64,000 bases of DNA from NCBI GenBank assembly GCA_965232485.1, contig OZ246975.1, forward strand, positions 1,860,001-1,924,000, read 5' to 3'. The DNA is from VXPQ01 sp965232485 (GTDB lineage Bacteria > Bacteroidota > Rhodothermia > Rhodothermales > VXPQ01). Under the pieces are notes generated by a model. The model did not search any database and had not been told where the DNA came from. It worked only from the letters and a program-made list of their open reading frames with translations. Numbering within the stretch: position 1 is the stretch's first letter; every line of letters begins with the position of its first letter. Shown in pieces: positions 9,558-17,833 of the stretch. The position numbers and the translations under genes were made by a program.

Positions 9558-9896
9558 GTGGAAGCATTCGTCGACTGGTTTATGGGGCTGGGGGAGCGCT
9601 ACAACGTGAATCCGATCGTCTTCGGATCGATTTACGTGGGCGCCATTCCCTTCTTTACGCTCTCCATCGCCTGGCTCGTGCGGAACCTGCGCCGCCGCCG
9701 ACCAATCGCGGCCCCCGCGTTGTCCGCCTCGTTCTTCTTCGTCTCGGCCTATTTGTACCTGATCGTCGTAGGACGCGACATCCCCGTCTGGGTGTACCTT
9801 TTCGTGGCCGGCATGGTCGTCTTCGGGGTATTCTCCACCCTGAAGAAAATCCGGGGACAGTTGAAGGAAGGGGAAGAGGGAAATTCTCCGTCTTGA
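9558..9896 (+). CDS. Small three-helix membrane protein at the end of the efflux operon
   Basis: A 112-residue protein starting at a GTG. Three hydrophobic segments are visible (about residues 22-40, 51-71 and 76-92) separated by a basic loop (RNLRRRRP), and the tail is charged. It follows the RND pump by about 100 bases on the same strand. I do not recognise the family. The position suggests an accessory of the metal-efflux operon or a general inner-membrane protein, but no function can be assigned from sequence. Confidence 0.6.
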   Translation: MEAFVDWFMGLGERYNVNPIVFGSIYVGAIPFFTLSIAWLVRNLRRRRPIAAPALSASFFFVSAYLYLIVVGRDIPVWVYLFVAGMVVFGVFSTLKKIRGQLKEGEEGNSPS

Positions 9897-9901
9897 TCCA
9901 T

Positions 9902-9980
9902 TATGCAATTATTGCATAGAAAGTGTGTCTATTATGCAAAAAATGCATAGACGGTGTGTCTGCTATGCAAAAAATGCATA
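9902..9980. repeat. Three 17-bp palindromes at a 31-base period
   Basis: TATGCAATTATTGCATA (9902-9918), then TATGCAAAAAATGCATA at 9933-9949 and again at 9964-9980. The two 14-base spacers are similar (GAAAGTGTGTCTAT and GACGGTGTGTCTGC). They sit just past the stop of the three-helix membrane protein gene. The arrangement resembles an operator array for a dimeric DNA-binding protein. It is too short and too few-unit for CRISPR. Confidence 0.8.
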
Positions 9981-10008
9981 GCCCCTTCCCCGGCGCACTA
10001 TCTCGATA

Positions 10009-10180
10009 TTACGTCCAACGCGGCAAAAAGGCCTGCTTGAGTTCGGTCTTTGTCCGCCACGCCCTGCCCTCCCGCACGATCAGGTTCTTTGCCGCCAGCC
10101 AGTTCAAATCTTGCGTCAGGGTCTTGTTCATGCTGCACGCCCGCACCCGAAACCCCAATGCCTGGGCCACGACTTGCTGT
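10009..10180 (-). pseudogene. Possible 3' gene remnant cut by a dispersed repeat
   Basis: Reading the minus strand, an open frame ends at 10009. It contains a plausible helix-turn-helix-like tail (TLTQDLNWLAAKNLIVREGR). Upstream the frame runs directly into the long repeat element that starts at 10181, with no credible start codon of its own. This looks like the last ~55 codons of a gene whose 5' part was lost. The family is not recognisable, and it may simply be a chance open frame. Confidence 0.3.
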
Positions 10181-10444
10181 TTAAGGGCGCGCTGATTTAC
10201 TGTTCGCAAAAATTCAGAGGCTGCAAGGCGCGCGCCGGCAAGGAATGACGAGGCAGTGCGGCGGTCCCGCATAATGAGGAATGACACAGCCAGCACGCGC
10301 TTCTCTGCCTCCCGAAGGATGCTTCGCGACCGCGACGCCCCGAATCCGCCGTGCTTTTCGCTGATTTTAACGACGCCGTCATGTCGTGCTTTACGCGCGA
10401 AAGCGAAGCGCTGATCGAAGCGGATTTGATCGGCGCATCCTTAA
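10181..10444 (+). repeat. Long copy of the dispersed repeat element
   Basis: About 264 bases. The left end is TTAAGGGCGCGCTGATTTA and the right end TTGATCGGCGCATCCTTAA, so the termini are inverted. Internal stretches AAGGAATGACGA, AATGAGGAATGACACAGCCAG, CCTCCCGAAGG and CGTCATGTCGT match the long copy at 51682-51925 in the same order. It lies between the efflux operon and the giant Ig-repeat gene. Open frames over it are shared between copies and are not evidence of a gene. Confidence 0.85.
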
Positions 10445-10583
10445 AATTTTGTCGCCGCCCCATTGATTTTGAAATTTCTATGAAGCATATTGAATGCAGG
10501 TGCGCGGCGCGCATCAAACGCAAGAGGTTATCGCCTCTTGCACGGTATCGCGTCCTATGTCATAAGTTACGGAGCGGGTGTCT

Positions 10584-13500
10584 ATGCCGACGTATTCGAG
10601 TCATACGGTTCGTTTGGTTTGCGCGCTGGTCGTCGCGGGGCTGGCGTGGGTTGTTCCTGCGGAGGGCCAGACCGTCCGGGACGAAGGCTTTCCGACGAAG
10701 GGCGTTTTCCCGGAGGAGTATCCCGACGTTCCCGGCGCCGAAGAGGCGTGCGGTCCCTTTGAGGTTCCCGGCGCGTTCGGCGAAGGATGCGTGGAGGACA
10801 GCGGGCCGGATGCGTTCGGACCTGTTGCGGGAGCGGGAGGCTTCCCGAACGCTTCGCCCGATCCCGCCTTGCGGACGGCCCCGCAGCTGGAGTGCCCCGC
10901 CGCCGTGTTCGTCGAAGAGATGGAGACGGGTTCCATTGACTGCCATGCCTATGACGAGGCGGGCGAAGAACATCTGGAATACTATTGGGAACCCCTTGAA
11001 GGCGCGCCGCGGGGCTATCTGGACGCTCCGCGCTTGACAGGCGAGGACAGGCCGAATCCTTCGATAGTGGCTCCTTCGTCGCCGTTCTACGATACGCTGG
11101 AGTCTTTTCTGTCGGAGGATGCGACGCTTCGCTACCGGTACCGCCTGACGGCTACGTCTCGCGTTACGGGTCTTTCTTCCTATGAAGAGGTAGAGGTGTT
11201 CGTGCTGCTGCGCCGTCCGAGCGTGTATTGTCCCCTCGAGTACGAGGTATCGGCGGGTTCGGAGATCGTTCTGTCGTGCGAGGGGGCGGATCCGTTGTCT
11301 TTCCGGATGGACTACGAGGCGGGTTCGTCTGTATCGTGGGAGTGGGAGGGTCTTTGGGGATCGAATGCGTCGTTGTTGAGCGCTTCAGACACGCCGTCGC
11401 CGTTGTTCCGGGCTCCTTTGGGGGGCGCGGGCGAGACGCACCACTATATTGCGAGCATGACGACGACTTCGTCGGGGGTTCCCCGTACGGCGCGGCGGCG
11501 GGTGAGCGTGCGGGTGGTCGAAGGGGACGCCGGGGACGCAGCGGCGTCCAGCTCCTTGTCGGCGGGGTCTTCAGCGCCGACGATCGCGTGCACAGATTAC
11601 GAGGTGTACCCGACCGCACCTGATTTCCGGCTGAAGTGTACCGTGACGAACGAGCCGCCGGGCGCTACGTATAGATGGACGGCGCGCGGCGGAACGCCGA
11701 ATACGGATAAGTTGCAAGACAAAAATCGCCCCGACCCGCAGTTTTCCATGGGGGATTATAGCCATCTAACTCTGATGCAAGGGAACGTTGACCATGAATA
11801 CAGGGCGAGCATGCTTGACGGTTTGGGGGCTGAAGTTGCCTACTACGACGTTACGGTAACGGTTCTTGACCATCCGGATTTGATAACTTGCGCGCCGGAA
11901 TATGAAGTCTATACGGGCGCCCCCGATTTTCCATTCGATTGCGAGGCCAACGATCCCAATTCTTCCAAGTCCAGTTGGGTTTGGGGCATTGGGCTGAAAG
12001 CGTTCAGTGGGCGCCCGTACAGCCCTCCCCAGCGCACCAGCACACATCGGAGGAGCGTCAGGGGCAGGACAGGTTTTAAAGTTCCTGATTCTTTGCCCGC
12101 AGGCATGAAAATAGAATATTTTCAGTACTATGCATGTTTCTTCCAAACAATAAACGATCCCCACATAGGCACATATGATCTTGTAGAGTCCGAATATATT
12201 ACGGTGAAGGTGAAGAAAAAGCCTGAGGCCTCGTGCGCGTCTCCCGATCCGGTTTACGAAGGATCGGGGGATTTCATTCTGGACTGCAAGGTTACGGGCG
12301 TTTCTAAGGAGGCTTTGTACGCGTGGACGGCTCGGGGTTCGACGCCGGACACGTCTCGCTTGAACGCGACGGACGTATTGCATCCGGTGTTCGACGTGCC
12401 GGATACCGTAGACAAGGACGAGACGTACGAGTACCTTCTTACGGTCTCCGTTCCGGGGTATGGGATTACCTCGACGGCGGAGGTAACGGTGACGGTGCTG
12501 GACCAGCATTCCCTATATGTGAAGTGCAAGAATATTTACAGGGGCTACGCGGGTTCGGCGGACATTGTTTTCGATTGCAGGGCCTGGAGCGCTCCCCATG
12601 GTTTGAACTACGAGTACGCCTGGACGCCTGGGCGTCGAACGCCGGACACGTCTCTTTTGAGCGCTTCGGACGTATTGTCTCCGACGTTTTCTTTTCCGCA
12701 GAAAGCGTCGGGAACCGTATTTTATCATTACACTCTTACGGTTTCTGCGAAGCATGCGAGGTCTGCGACGGCGTCAGTCGTGGTGGCGGTTTTGGGGTAC
12801 GATGTAGCTGTCTCGTGCGCGTCTCCCGATCCCGTCTATGAGCGCGCAGCGGACGTTGCGTTATCCTGCACGGCTACGGGCGCTCCTTCGGGTTCTTCGT
12901 ACTCGTACGCCTGGACGGCTCGGGGTTCGACGCCGGACGCGTCTTTATTGAGCGCTGCGGACGTTTTGTCTCCGACGTTCGCCGTGCCTGAGGATGTGGC
13001 TGCGGACGAGACGTACGAGTACCTTCTTACGGTTACGTCGGAGCATGGGGCTATCTCGACGGCGGAGGCAACGGTGACGGTGCTCGACCGTCCCGACGTC
13101 ATCGTGTCGTGCGCGAACCCCGCTCCTGTTTACGAGGGCTCGCCGGACGTCGCGCTGTCTTGCGAGGCTACGGGCGTTGCCGAGGGGGCTTCTTATGCGT
13201 GGACGGCGAGGGGTTCGACGCCGGACGCGTCTCGCTTGAGCGCTTCGGACGTTTTGTCTCCGGTGTTCGAGGTGCCTGAGGACGTGGCTGCGGACGAGAC
13301 GTACGAGTACCTTCTTACGGTTACGTCAGAGCATGGGGCTATCTCGACGGCGGAGGCAACGGTGACGGTGCTCGACCGTCCCGACGTCATCGTGTCGTGC
13401 GCGACGCCCGATCCTGTTTACGAGGGCTCGCCGGACATTGCGTTGTCCTGCGCGGCTACGGGGGCTCCGGAGGGTGCCGCCTACGCCTTCGCCTGGGAAT

Positions 13501-16500
13501 CCATGGGGGCTACGCCTGCGGGGATGCTGAGCGCGACGGACGTATCGTCGCCGATGTTTTACGTGCCGGACGAGGCGGAGGAGACGACGCGGTACGAGTA
13601 CGGTGTTCGCGTTACGGCTCCGGGCGCGGAGGACGGCTCGGCGGACGTAATGGTGACGATCATGAACGAGGGCGAGCTTTTTCTTGCGTGCGCGTCTCCC
13701 GATCCTGTTTACGAGGGCTCGGCGGACGTCGCGCTGGATTGCGAAGCGTCGGGGGGGCCGGAGGGTTCCGACTACGCATATGTTTGGGAGGCCGTCGGGG
13801 CTACGCCTGCGGGGATGCTGAGCGCGACGGACGGCCCGACGCCGACGTTTTACGTGCCGGAGGAGGTGGCCGCGGACGAGACGTACGAATACAGGGTTAC
13901 GGCGACGGCGGATAACGCGGAGCCTGCTGCGGCGGAGGTTGCGATTACGATATTGAACAAGGGCGCGCTGGCGTTGACGTGCGCGGACCCCGCTCCGGTT
14001 TACGAAGGCTCGGCGGACATTGCGCTGTCCTGCGAGGCGTCGGGGGCCCCGGCTGGTTCGGACTACGAATACGCCTGGGCGGCCCTAAGCGCCACGCCTG
14101 TGGGGATGTTGAGCGCGGCGGACGGCCCGACGCCGACATTCTACGTGCCAGACGCGGTGGACGAGACGACGCGATACGAATACGGCGTTACGGTCTCGGC
14201 GGAGAACGCGGAGGACGCTACGGCGGAAGTCGCGGTGACGGTATTGAACAAGGGCGCGCTGGCGTTGACGTGCGCGGACCCCGCTCCGGTTTACGAAGGC
14301 TCGGCGGACATTGCGCTGTCCTGCGAGGCGTCGGGGGCCCCGGCTGGTTCGGGCTACGAATACGCCTGGGCGGCCCTAAGCGCCACGCCTGCGGGGATGC
14401 TGAGCGCGGCGGACGGCCCGACGCCGACGTTTTTCGTGCCGGACGAGGTAGACGAGACGACGCAGTACGAATACAGGGTTACGGCGACGGCGGATAACGC
14501 GGAGCCTGCTGAGGCGGAAGTCACGGTGACGATTTTGAACAGGGACGATCCTCCTCTGCCGCCGCCTGCGCTTGCCGCGCTGGCTCTGACGTGCGCGAAT
14601 CCCGCTCCGGTCTACGAAGGCTCGGAAGACATTGCGCTGTCCTGCGAGGCGACGGGCGCACCGGACGGTTCCGACTACGCGTACGCCTGGGCGGCCGTGG
14701 GCTCTACGCCTGCGGGTATGCTGAGCGCGCTGGACGTATCGTCGCCGACGTTCGACGTGCCGGACGAAGTGGCCGCAGACGAGACGTACGAATACAGGGT
14801 TACGGTCACGGCGGATAACGCGGAGGCGGCTGCGGCGGAAGTCACGGTGACGGTTTTGAACAGGGGTGCGCTGGCGCTGACGTGCGCGAACCCCGCTCCG
14901 GTCTACGAAGGCTCGGAAGACGTTGCGCTGAATTGCTCGGCGACGGGCGTTCCGGACGGTTCCGCCTACGAATACGCCTGGGCGACCTTGGGCTCTACGC
15001 CTGCGGGCATGCTGAGCGCGCTGGACGTGGCTTCGCCGACGTTCTACGTGCCGGACGAGGTGGAACGGGACGAAACGTACGCGTACCGCGTTACGGTCAC
15101 GGCGGAGAACGCGGAGGCCGCCGCGGCGGAAGTCACGGTGACGATTTTGAACAGGGGTGCGCTGGCGCTGACGTGCGCGAACCCCGCTCCGGTCTACGAA
15201 GGCTCGGAAGACGTCGCGCTGAATTGCTCGGCGACGGGCGCTCCGGACGGCTCCGTCTACGCGTACGTTTGGGAGGCCCTCGGCGCCACGCCTGCGGGGA
15301 TGCTGAGCGCGCTGGACGTGGCTTCGCCGACGTTCTACGTGCCCGACGCGGTGGACGAGACGACGCGGTACGAATACGGCGTTGCGGTCACGGCGGAGAA
15401 CGCAGAGGCGGCTACGGCCAACGTAACCGTTACGGTGCTTGACAGGCCAGAGGCCCCGCCGCCCGCCGTCGCGTTCTCCGGCGATCCGACGTCTCTGGGG
15501 GTTGCGGTAAGCGCTTCGTCCCTGCGCTTCGGCGCGCAGCCGTCGGGCGCGCAGCCGTCGGGCGCGCAGGCGTCGCTGGACCCGTTGACGGACCGGCTCT
15601 CGACGAGCGCGTCGGGGCCATACCATGCGGGCCGCATGACGCTTTCGCCGGACGGCTCCCTCGCGTTCGACGCGAACGGGGAGCTGGCCTTGTCCATCGA
15701 GCTGGCGACCCCCGTAACGCTGCGCCGCGTTGCAGACGAAGCAGCAGACGAAACGGCGGACGAAACGGGTGCGGCGACGCTCGCGCTGATTCCTCGCTGG
15801 TCTATCGCCGCGTCGTGCGAGCAGCTTGCTTCCGAGGCGATAGGCGGTTTGCGTACGCAGACGACGCTGTCGGAGTCGGACTGCCGCCTCTTGCTCTTCG
15901 GAGGCGCGCTCGACCTGTCCGGCGCCGCTCCGGGCCGCTACGCGGGGAACATAGACGTGATTCTGCGTACGGGCGCGGGCGAGGAGACGCACTCGGTGGA
16001 AGCCGAGGTGACGGTCGTGGCCGCGCCGCGCGTGATCACGATAGGTCCGGGCGGCGTGCGCTTCGACGCGTCGCGGGAGGTTCCCGCAGCCTTGACGGAA
16101 GGGCAGAACCTGAGCGTCTACCCGGACATGGCGTTCATGACGCGGGACGAACCTTCGGGCGCGTTCGAGCTGTCGAATCCGTCGCTCATGCCGCTGGAGG
16201 TATCGGTGTCGGCCCGGTTCGGGTATGCGGAGGCGACGGAGGACGGTCGGGAGACAGTGGTGGAGGATAAGGACGCTTCTGGTTTTGGGGACTTGTCGGA
16301 AATAGCGACTATCTATCCGAGGGCCTTGACGCTCATGCCTGGCGAGCGCGGCGTCGTGCGCTACGGCGTGCGGGAGGAATCGCTTTCGTCGCTTTCCGAG
16401 GCGGGCTACGCGGCCTTTTTCGAGGTGACGTCTTCTCCTCGCTGGTACGCTCGTGCGGACCGGCTGCCGGAGGAGGAGACGGGCGGCGAGACGGCGCGCG

Positions 16501-16901
16501 TGACGCTGCGCATACCGGGAGCGTACGTTCCGGGCGAGATCGCGCCGCGCCTGAAGGCGACGTTGCTGTCCTTGTCGGGAGGCGCTTCGCCTGCGGCGAC
16601 GTTTTTGCTGGAGACGGACGGCGTTCCTTTCGCGGGCGAGGCCGTGGCGTACGACGGGGAGGGCCGCGCGCTGGGCCGCAGCGAGACGCTGGCGTACGCG
16701 CGCAGCCGGGTGCGGATGTCTCTGGACCGGTTGCCGGAGGGCGAGACGGTGTTGTTGCGCTTTACGCCGCGCGGGTCGGGCGCCGCGCCGGAGCCCGTGT
16801 CCGTGCCGTGGCGTGCGCCGCCGCGAGAGGAGCGAGACATAGGCGCCGCGCAGGACAGCGGAAGGACGCCGCCGGGCGCCGTCTTCGCTGAAAAGCATTG
16901 A
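10584..16901 (+). CDS. Giant secreted protein with about 15 Ig/PKD-like modules
   Basis: About 2105 residues. An in-frame GTG lies at 10578, but GGAG at 10571-10574 is best spaced for the ATG at 10584. A signal peptide follows (HTVRLVCALVVAGLAWVVPAEGQ). From about residue 100 the chain is built of roughly 97-residue modules, each opening with C-x(16)-C (as in PDPVYEGSADVALSC), a Y-x-W core (YAYAW), then TPAGMLSA-type and FYVPDE-type turns and a final TVTVL strand. About 15 modules can be counted, nearly identical in the centre. The last ~470 residues differ: one part resembles DUF4402 (SCEQL and GRYAGNIDV), and the next resembles a pilus-chaperone N-domain (LSVYPDMAF, LSNPSLMPLEV, IYPRALTLMPGERGVVRYG). 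A likely role is a cell-surface adhesin or filament component; this is inference. No T9SS terminus is visible. Confidence 0.8.
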   Translation: MPTYSSHTVRLVCALVVAGLAWVVPAEGQTVRDEGFPTKGVFPEEYPDVPGAEEACGPFEVPGAFGEGCVEDSGPDAFGPVAGAGGFPNASPDPALRTAPQLECPAAVFVEEMETGSIDCHAYDEAGEEHLEYYWEPLEGAPRGYLDAPRLTGEDRPNPSIVAPSSPFYDTLESFLSEDATLRYRYRLTATSRVTGLSSYEEVEVFVLLRRPSVYCPLEYEVSAGSEIVLSCEGADPLSFRMDYEAGSSVSWEWEGLWGSNASLLSASDTPSPLFRAPLGGAGETHHYIASMTTTSSGVPRTARRRVSVRVVEGDAGDAAASSSLSAGSSAPTIACTDYEVYPTAPDFRLKCTVTNEPPGATYRWTARGGTPNTDKLQDKNRPDPQFSMGDYSHLTLMQGNVDHEYRASMLDGLGAEVAYYDVTVTVLDHPDLITCAPEYEVYTGAPDFPFDCEANDPNSSKSSWVWGIGLKAFSGRPYSPPQRTSTHRRSVRGRTGFKVPDSLPAGMKIEYFQYYACFFQTINDPHIGTYDLVESEYITVKVKKKPEASCASPDPVYEGSGDFILDCKVTGVSKEALYAWTARGSTPDTSRLNATDVLHPVFDVPDTVDKDETYEYLLTVSVPGYGITSTAEVTVTVLDQHSLYVKCKNIYRGYAGSADIVFDCRAWSAPHGLNYEYAWTPGRRTPDTSLLSASDVLSPTFSFPQKASGTVFYHYTLTVSAKHARSATASVVVAVLGYDVAVSCASPDPVYERAADVALSCTATGAPSGSSYSYAWTARGSTPDASLLSAADVLSPTFAVPEDVAADETYEYLLTVTSEHGAISTAEATVTVLDRPDVIVSCANPAPVYEGSPDVALSCEATGVAEGASYAWTARGSTPDASRLSASDVLSPVFEVPEDVAADETYEYLLTVTSEHGAISTAEATVTVLDRPDVIVSCATPDPVYEGSPDIALSCAATGAPEGAAYAFAWESMGATPAGMLSATDVSSPMFYVPDEAEETTRYEYGVRVTAPGAEDGSADVMVTIMNEGELFLACASPDPVYEGSADVALDCEASGGPEGSDYAYVWEAVGATPAGMLSATDGPTPTFYVPEEVAADETYEYRVTATADNAEPAAAEVAITILNKGALALTCADPAPVYEGSADIALSCEASGAPAGSDYEYAWAALSATPVGMLSAADGPTPTFYVPDAVDETTRYEYGVTVSAENAEDATAEVAVTVLNKGALALTCADPAPVYEGSADIALSCEASGAPAGSGYEYAWAALSATPAGMLSAADGPTPTFFVPDEVDETTQYEYRVTATADNAEPAEAEVTVTILNRDDPPLPPPALAALALTCANPAPVYEGSEDIALSCEATGAPDGSDYAYAWAAVGSTPAGMLSALDVSSPTFDVPDEVAADETYEYRVTVTADNAEAAAAEVTVTVLNRGALALTCANPAPVYEGSEDVALNCSATGVPDGSAYEYAWATLGSTPAGMLSALDVASPTFYVPDEVERDETYAYRVTVTAENAEAAAAEVTVTILNRGALALTCANPAPVYEGSEDVALNCSATGAPDGSVYAYVWEALGATPAGMLSALDVASPTFYVPDAVDETTRYEYGVAVTAENAEAATANVTVTVLDRPEAPPPAVAFSGDPTSLGVAVSASSLRFGAQPSGAQPSGAQASLDPLTDRLSTSASGPYHAGRMTLSPDGSLAFDANGELALSIELATPVTLRRVADEAADETADETGAATLALIPRWSIAASCEQLASEAIGGLRTQTTLSESDCRLLLFGGALDLSGAAPGRYAGNIDVILRTGAGEETHSVEAEVTVVAAPRVITIGPGGVRFDASREVPAALTEGQNLSVYPDMAFMTRDEPSGAFELSNPSLMPLEVSVSARFGYAEATEDGRETVVEDKDASGFGDLSEIATIYPRALTLMPGERGVVRYGVREESLSSLSEAGYAAFFEVTSSPRWYARADRLPEEETGGETARVTLRIPGAYVPGEIAPRLKATLLSLSGGASPAATFLLETDGVPFAGEAVAYDGEGRALGRSETLAYARSRVRMSLDRLPEGETVLLRFTPRGSGAAPEPVSVPWRAPPREERDIGAAQDSGRTPPGAVFAEKH
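12230..15440 (+). repeat. Tandem coding repeats of ~291 bases
   Basis: Within the giant gene the module period is 288-300 bases and often exactly 291. The stretch from about 13951 and that from about 14242 are nearly identical at DNA level for roughly 190 bases, including synonymous positions, which points to recent expansion or gene conversion. Array length may vary between strains, and short-read assemblies could collapse it. Confidence 0.85.
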
Positions 16902-17211
16902 ACAAAGCCTGACGCGGCGCGCAGGACAGGGAAAGCGCAACCAGACAGGAAGGGACATTGCAGTAAAGAATGCTCTGATTTAATGTCCGCAAGGCCCGTA
17001 TTTCTTGTCTTTTGGGCATGCCCCTATCACGAACCGAGAAGGTGCGATGCGCCGGTATTCATTCGAGGACGCAACCTGTGAAAATCGGCAGAAAAAAGCG
17101 CCCCGGCAACGTTTTCCGGAGCAGATGGACGAGGCGCTTCCCTAAAAGGAATTTCTTTCGGAGCTGGGGCCTTTACTATCCGCAGGGGGACAAGGCCCAA
17201 TGATCCGTTTT
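16902..17211. other. Intergenic region with a half copy of the dispersed repeat
   Basis: No convincing gene is seen between the giant repeat protein and the BrnTA promoter. A half repeat (AATGCTCTGATTTAATGTCCGC) occupies about 16969-16990. A 63-codon frame at 17012-17203 has no homology I recognise and a composition like non-coding DNA, so it is not called. Confidence 0.5.
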
Positions 17212-17221
17212 TGCTCCTTTT

Positions 17222-17280
17222 GAGTAATTTTTACTCCTTTTCGGAGTAGTTTCTATACTATTTAGGAGTAATTTTTACTC
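17222..17280. promoter_or_regulatory. Palindromic operator-like region upstream of brnTA
   Basis: The perfect palindrome GAGTAATTTTTACTC occurs at 17222-17236 and 17266-17280. Between them lies the overlapping inverted pair ACTCC/GGAGT (17233-17247). The region is AT-rich compared with its surroundings and ends 57 bases before the start of the toxin-antitoxin gene. BrnA-type antitoxins are known to repress their own promoters, so these are likely operator sites; the binding itself is inferred. Confidence 0.65.
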
Positions 17281-17337
17281 AAAAGAGGTATATTAAAGGC
17301 GCACCTGACTTCCTTCTATCAGAGTACCCGATACGTT

Positions 17338-17811
17338 ATGCAATTCGAATTCGACCCCGGAGAAAGCGAGCGCAATCTCCAAAAACACGGCATAGACTTT
17401 AAGGCGGCGCAAGCCTTGTGGAACGATCCCCGGCTGCTCGAGGCGCCTGTCAACACGGCGGGAGAACCAAGATGGCTCGCCATAGGCGAAATCGCGGGTA
17501 CCCAGTGGTCGGCAATCGTCACCTACCGCAACGAGGCTGTCCGCATCATCTCGGCGCGGCGATCACAGCAAAGCGAGCGCCGCTGTATGAATACCCCCGA
17601 ATTCGACGCCGCGTTCGATAAGGGCGAGGACATAACGGGCGCGCTGGATATGCCCAAAGCGCAGCGGCCCAGGCGGAAGAGCAAGCGGATCAACATCGAT
17701 TGTCCAGCATGGATGACCGAACGAATCGACGAGGAAGCCGACCATCTGGGGATCACGCGGCAATCGCTTATCAAGACCTGGCTGGCCGAGCGGCTGGAAG
17801 GATCGGATTGA
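17338..17811 (+). CDS. brnTA: BrnT toxin-BrnA antitoxin fused in one frame
   Basis: Residues 1-83 are a BrnT ribonuclease-toxin domain (MQFEFDPGESERNLQKHGID at the start, VRIISARRSQQSER near the end). Residues 84-157 are a CopG/BrnA-like antitoxin starting at an internal ATG (17587): EFDAAFDKGEDITGALD, then DCPAWMTERIDEEA and the DNA-binding helix GITRQSLIKTWLAERLE. In known loci these are two overlapping genes. Here there is no stop between them. In another frame, bases ending at 17621 encode LYEYPRIRRRVR followed by a stop, matching the usual ER-x-LYE end of BrnT, so loss of one base just before 17584 probably fused the frames. The product may be one 157-residue protein, or the antitoxin may also be made from the internal ATG. 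Palindromic sites precede it. Confidence 0.85.
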   Translation: MQFEFDPGESERNLQKHGIDFKAAQALWNDPRLLEAPVNTAGEPRWLAIGEIAGTQWSAIVTYRNEAVRIISARRSQQSERRCMNTPEFDAAFDKGEDITGALDMPKAQRPRRKSKRINIDCPAWMTERIDEEADHLGITRQSLIKTWLAERLEGSD

Positions 17812-17833
17812 GCGGATTGCGGAACGGCTGAGC

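Noticed and set aside
9902..9980. A CRISPR-like array
   Set aside because: Only three units, palindromic 17-base repeats and similar 14-base spacers; no cas genes nearby.
12230..15440. Non-coding satellite or CRISPR-like repeats
   Set aside because: The period keeps one reading frame, and differences are mostly synonymous or conservative, so these are protein modules.
14376..16958. An 860-codon open frame on the minus strand opposite the giant repeat gene
   Set aside because: It is very rich in Arg/Ala/His with periodic content mirroring the tandem repeats; it is a codon-bias shadow of the plus-strand gene, with no domain or signal.
17012..17203. A 63-codon gene before brnTA
   Set aside because: No homology, no clear ribosome-binding site, arginine-rich composition like random GC-rich DNA.
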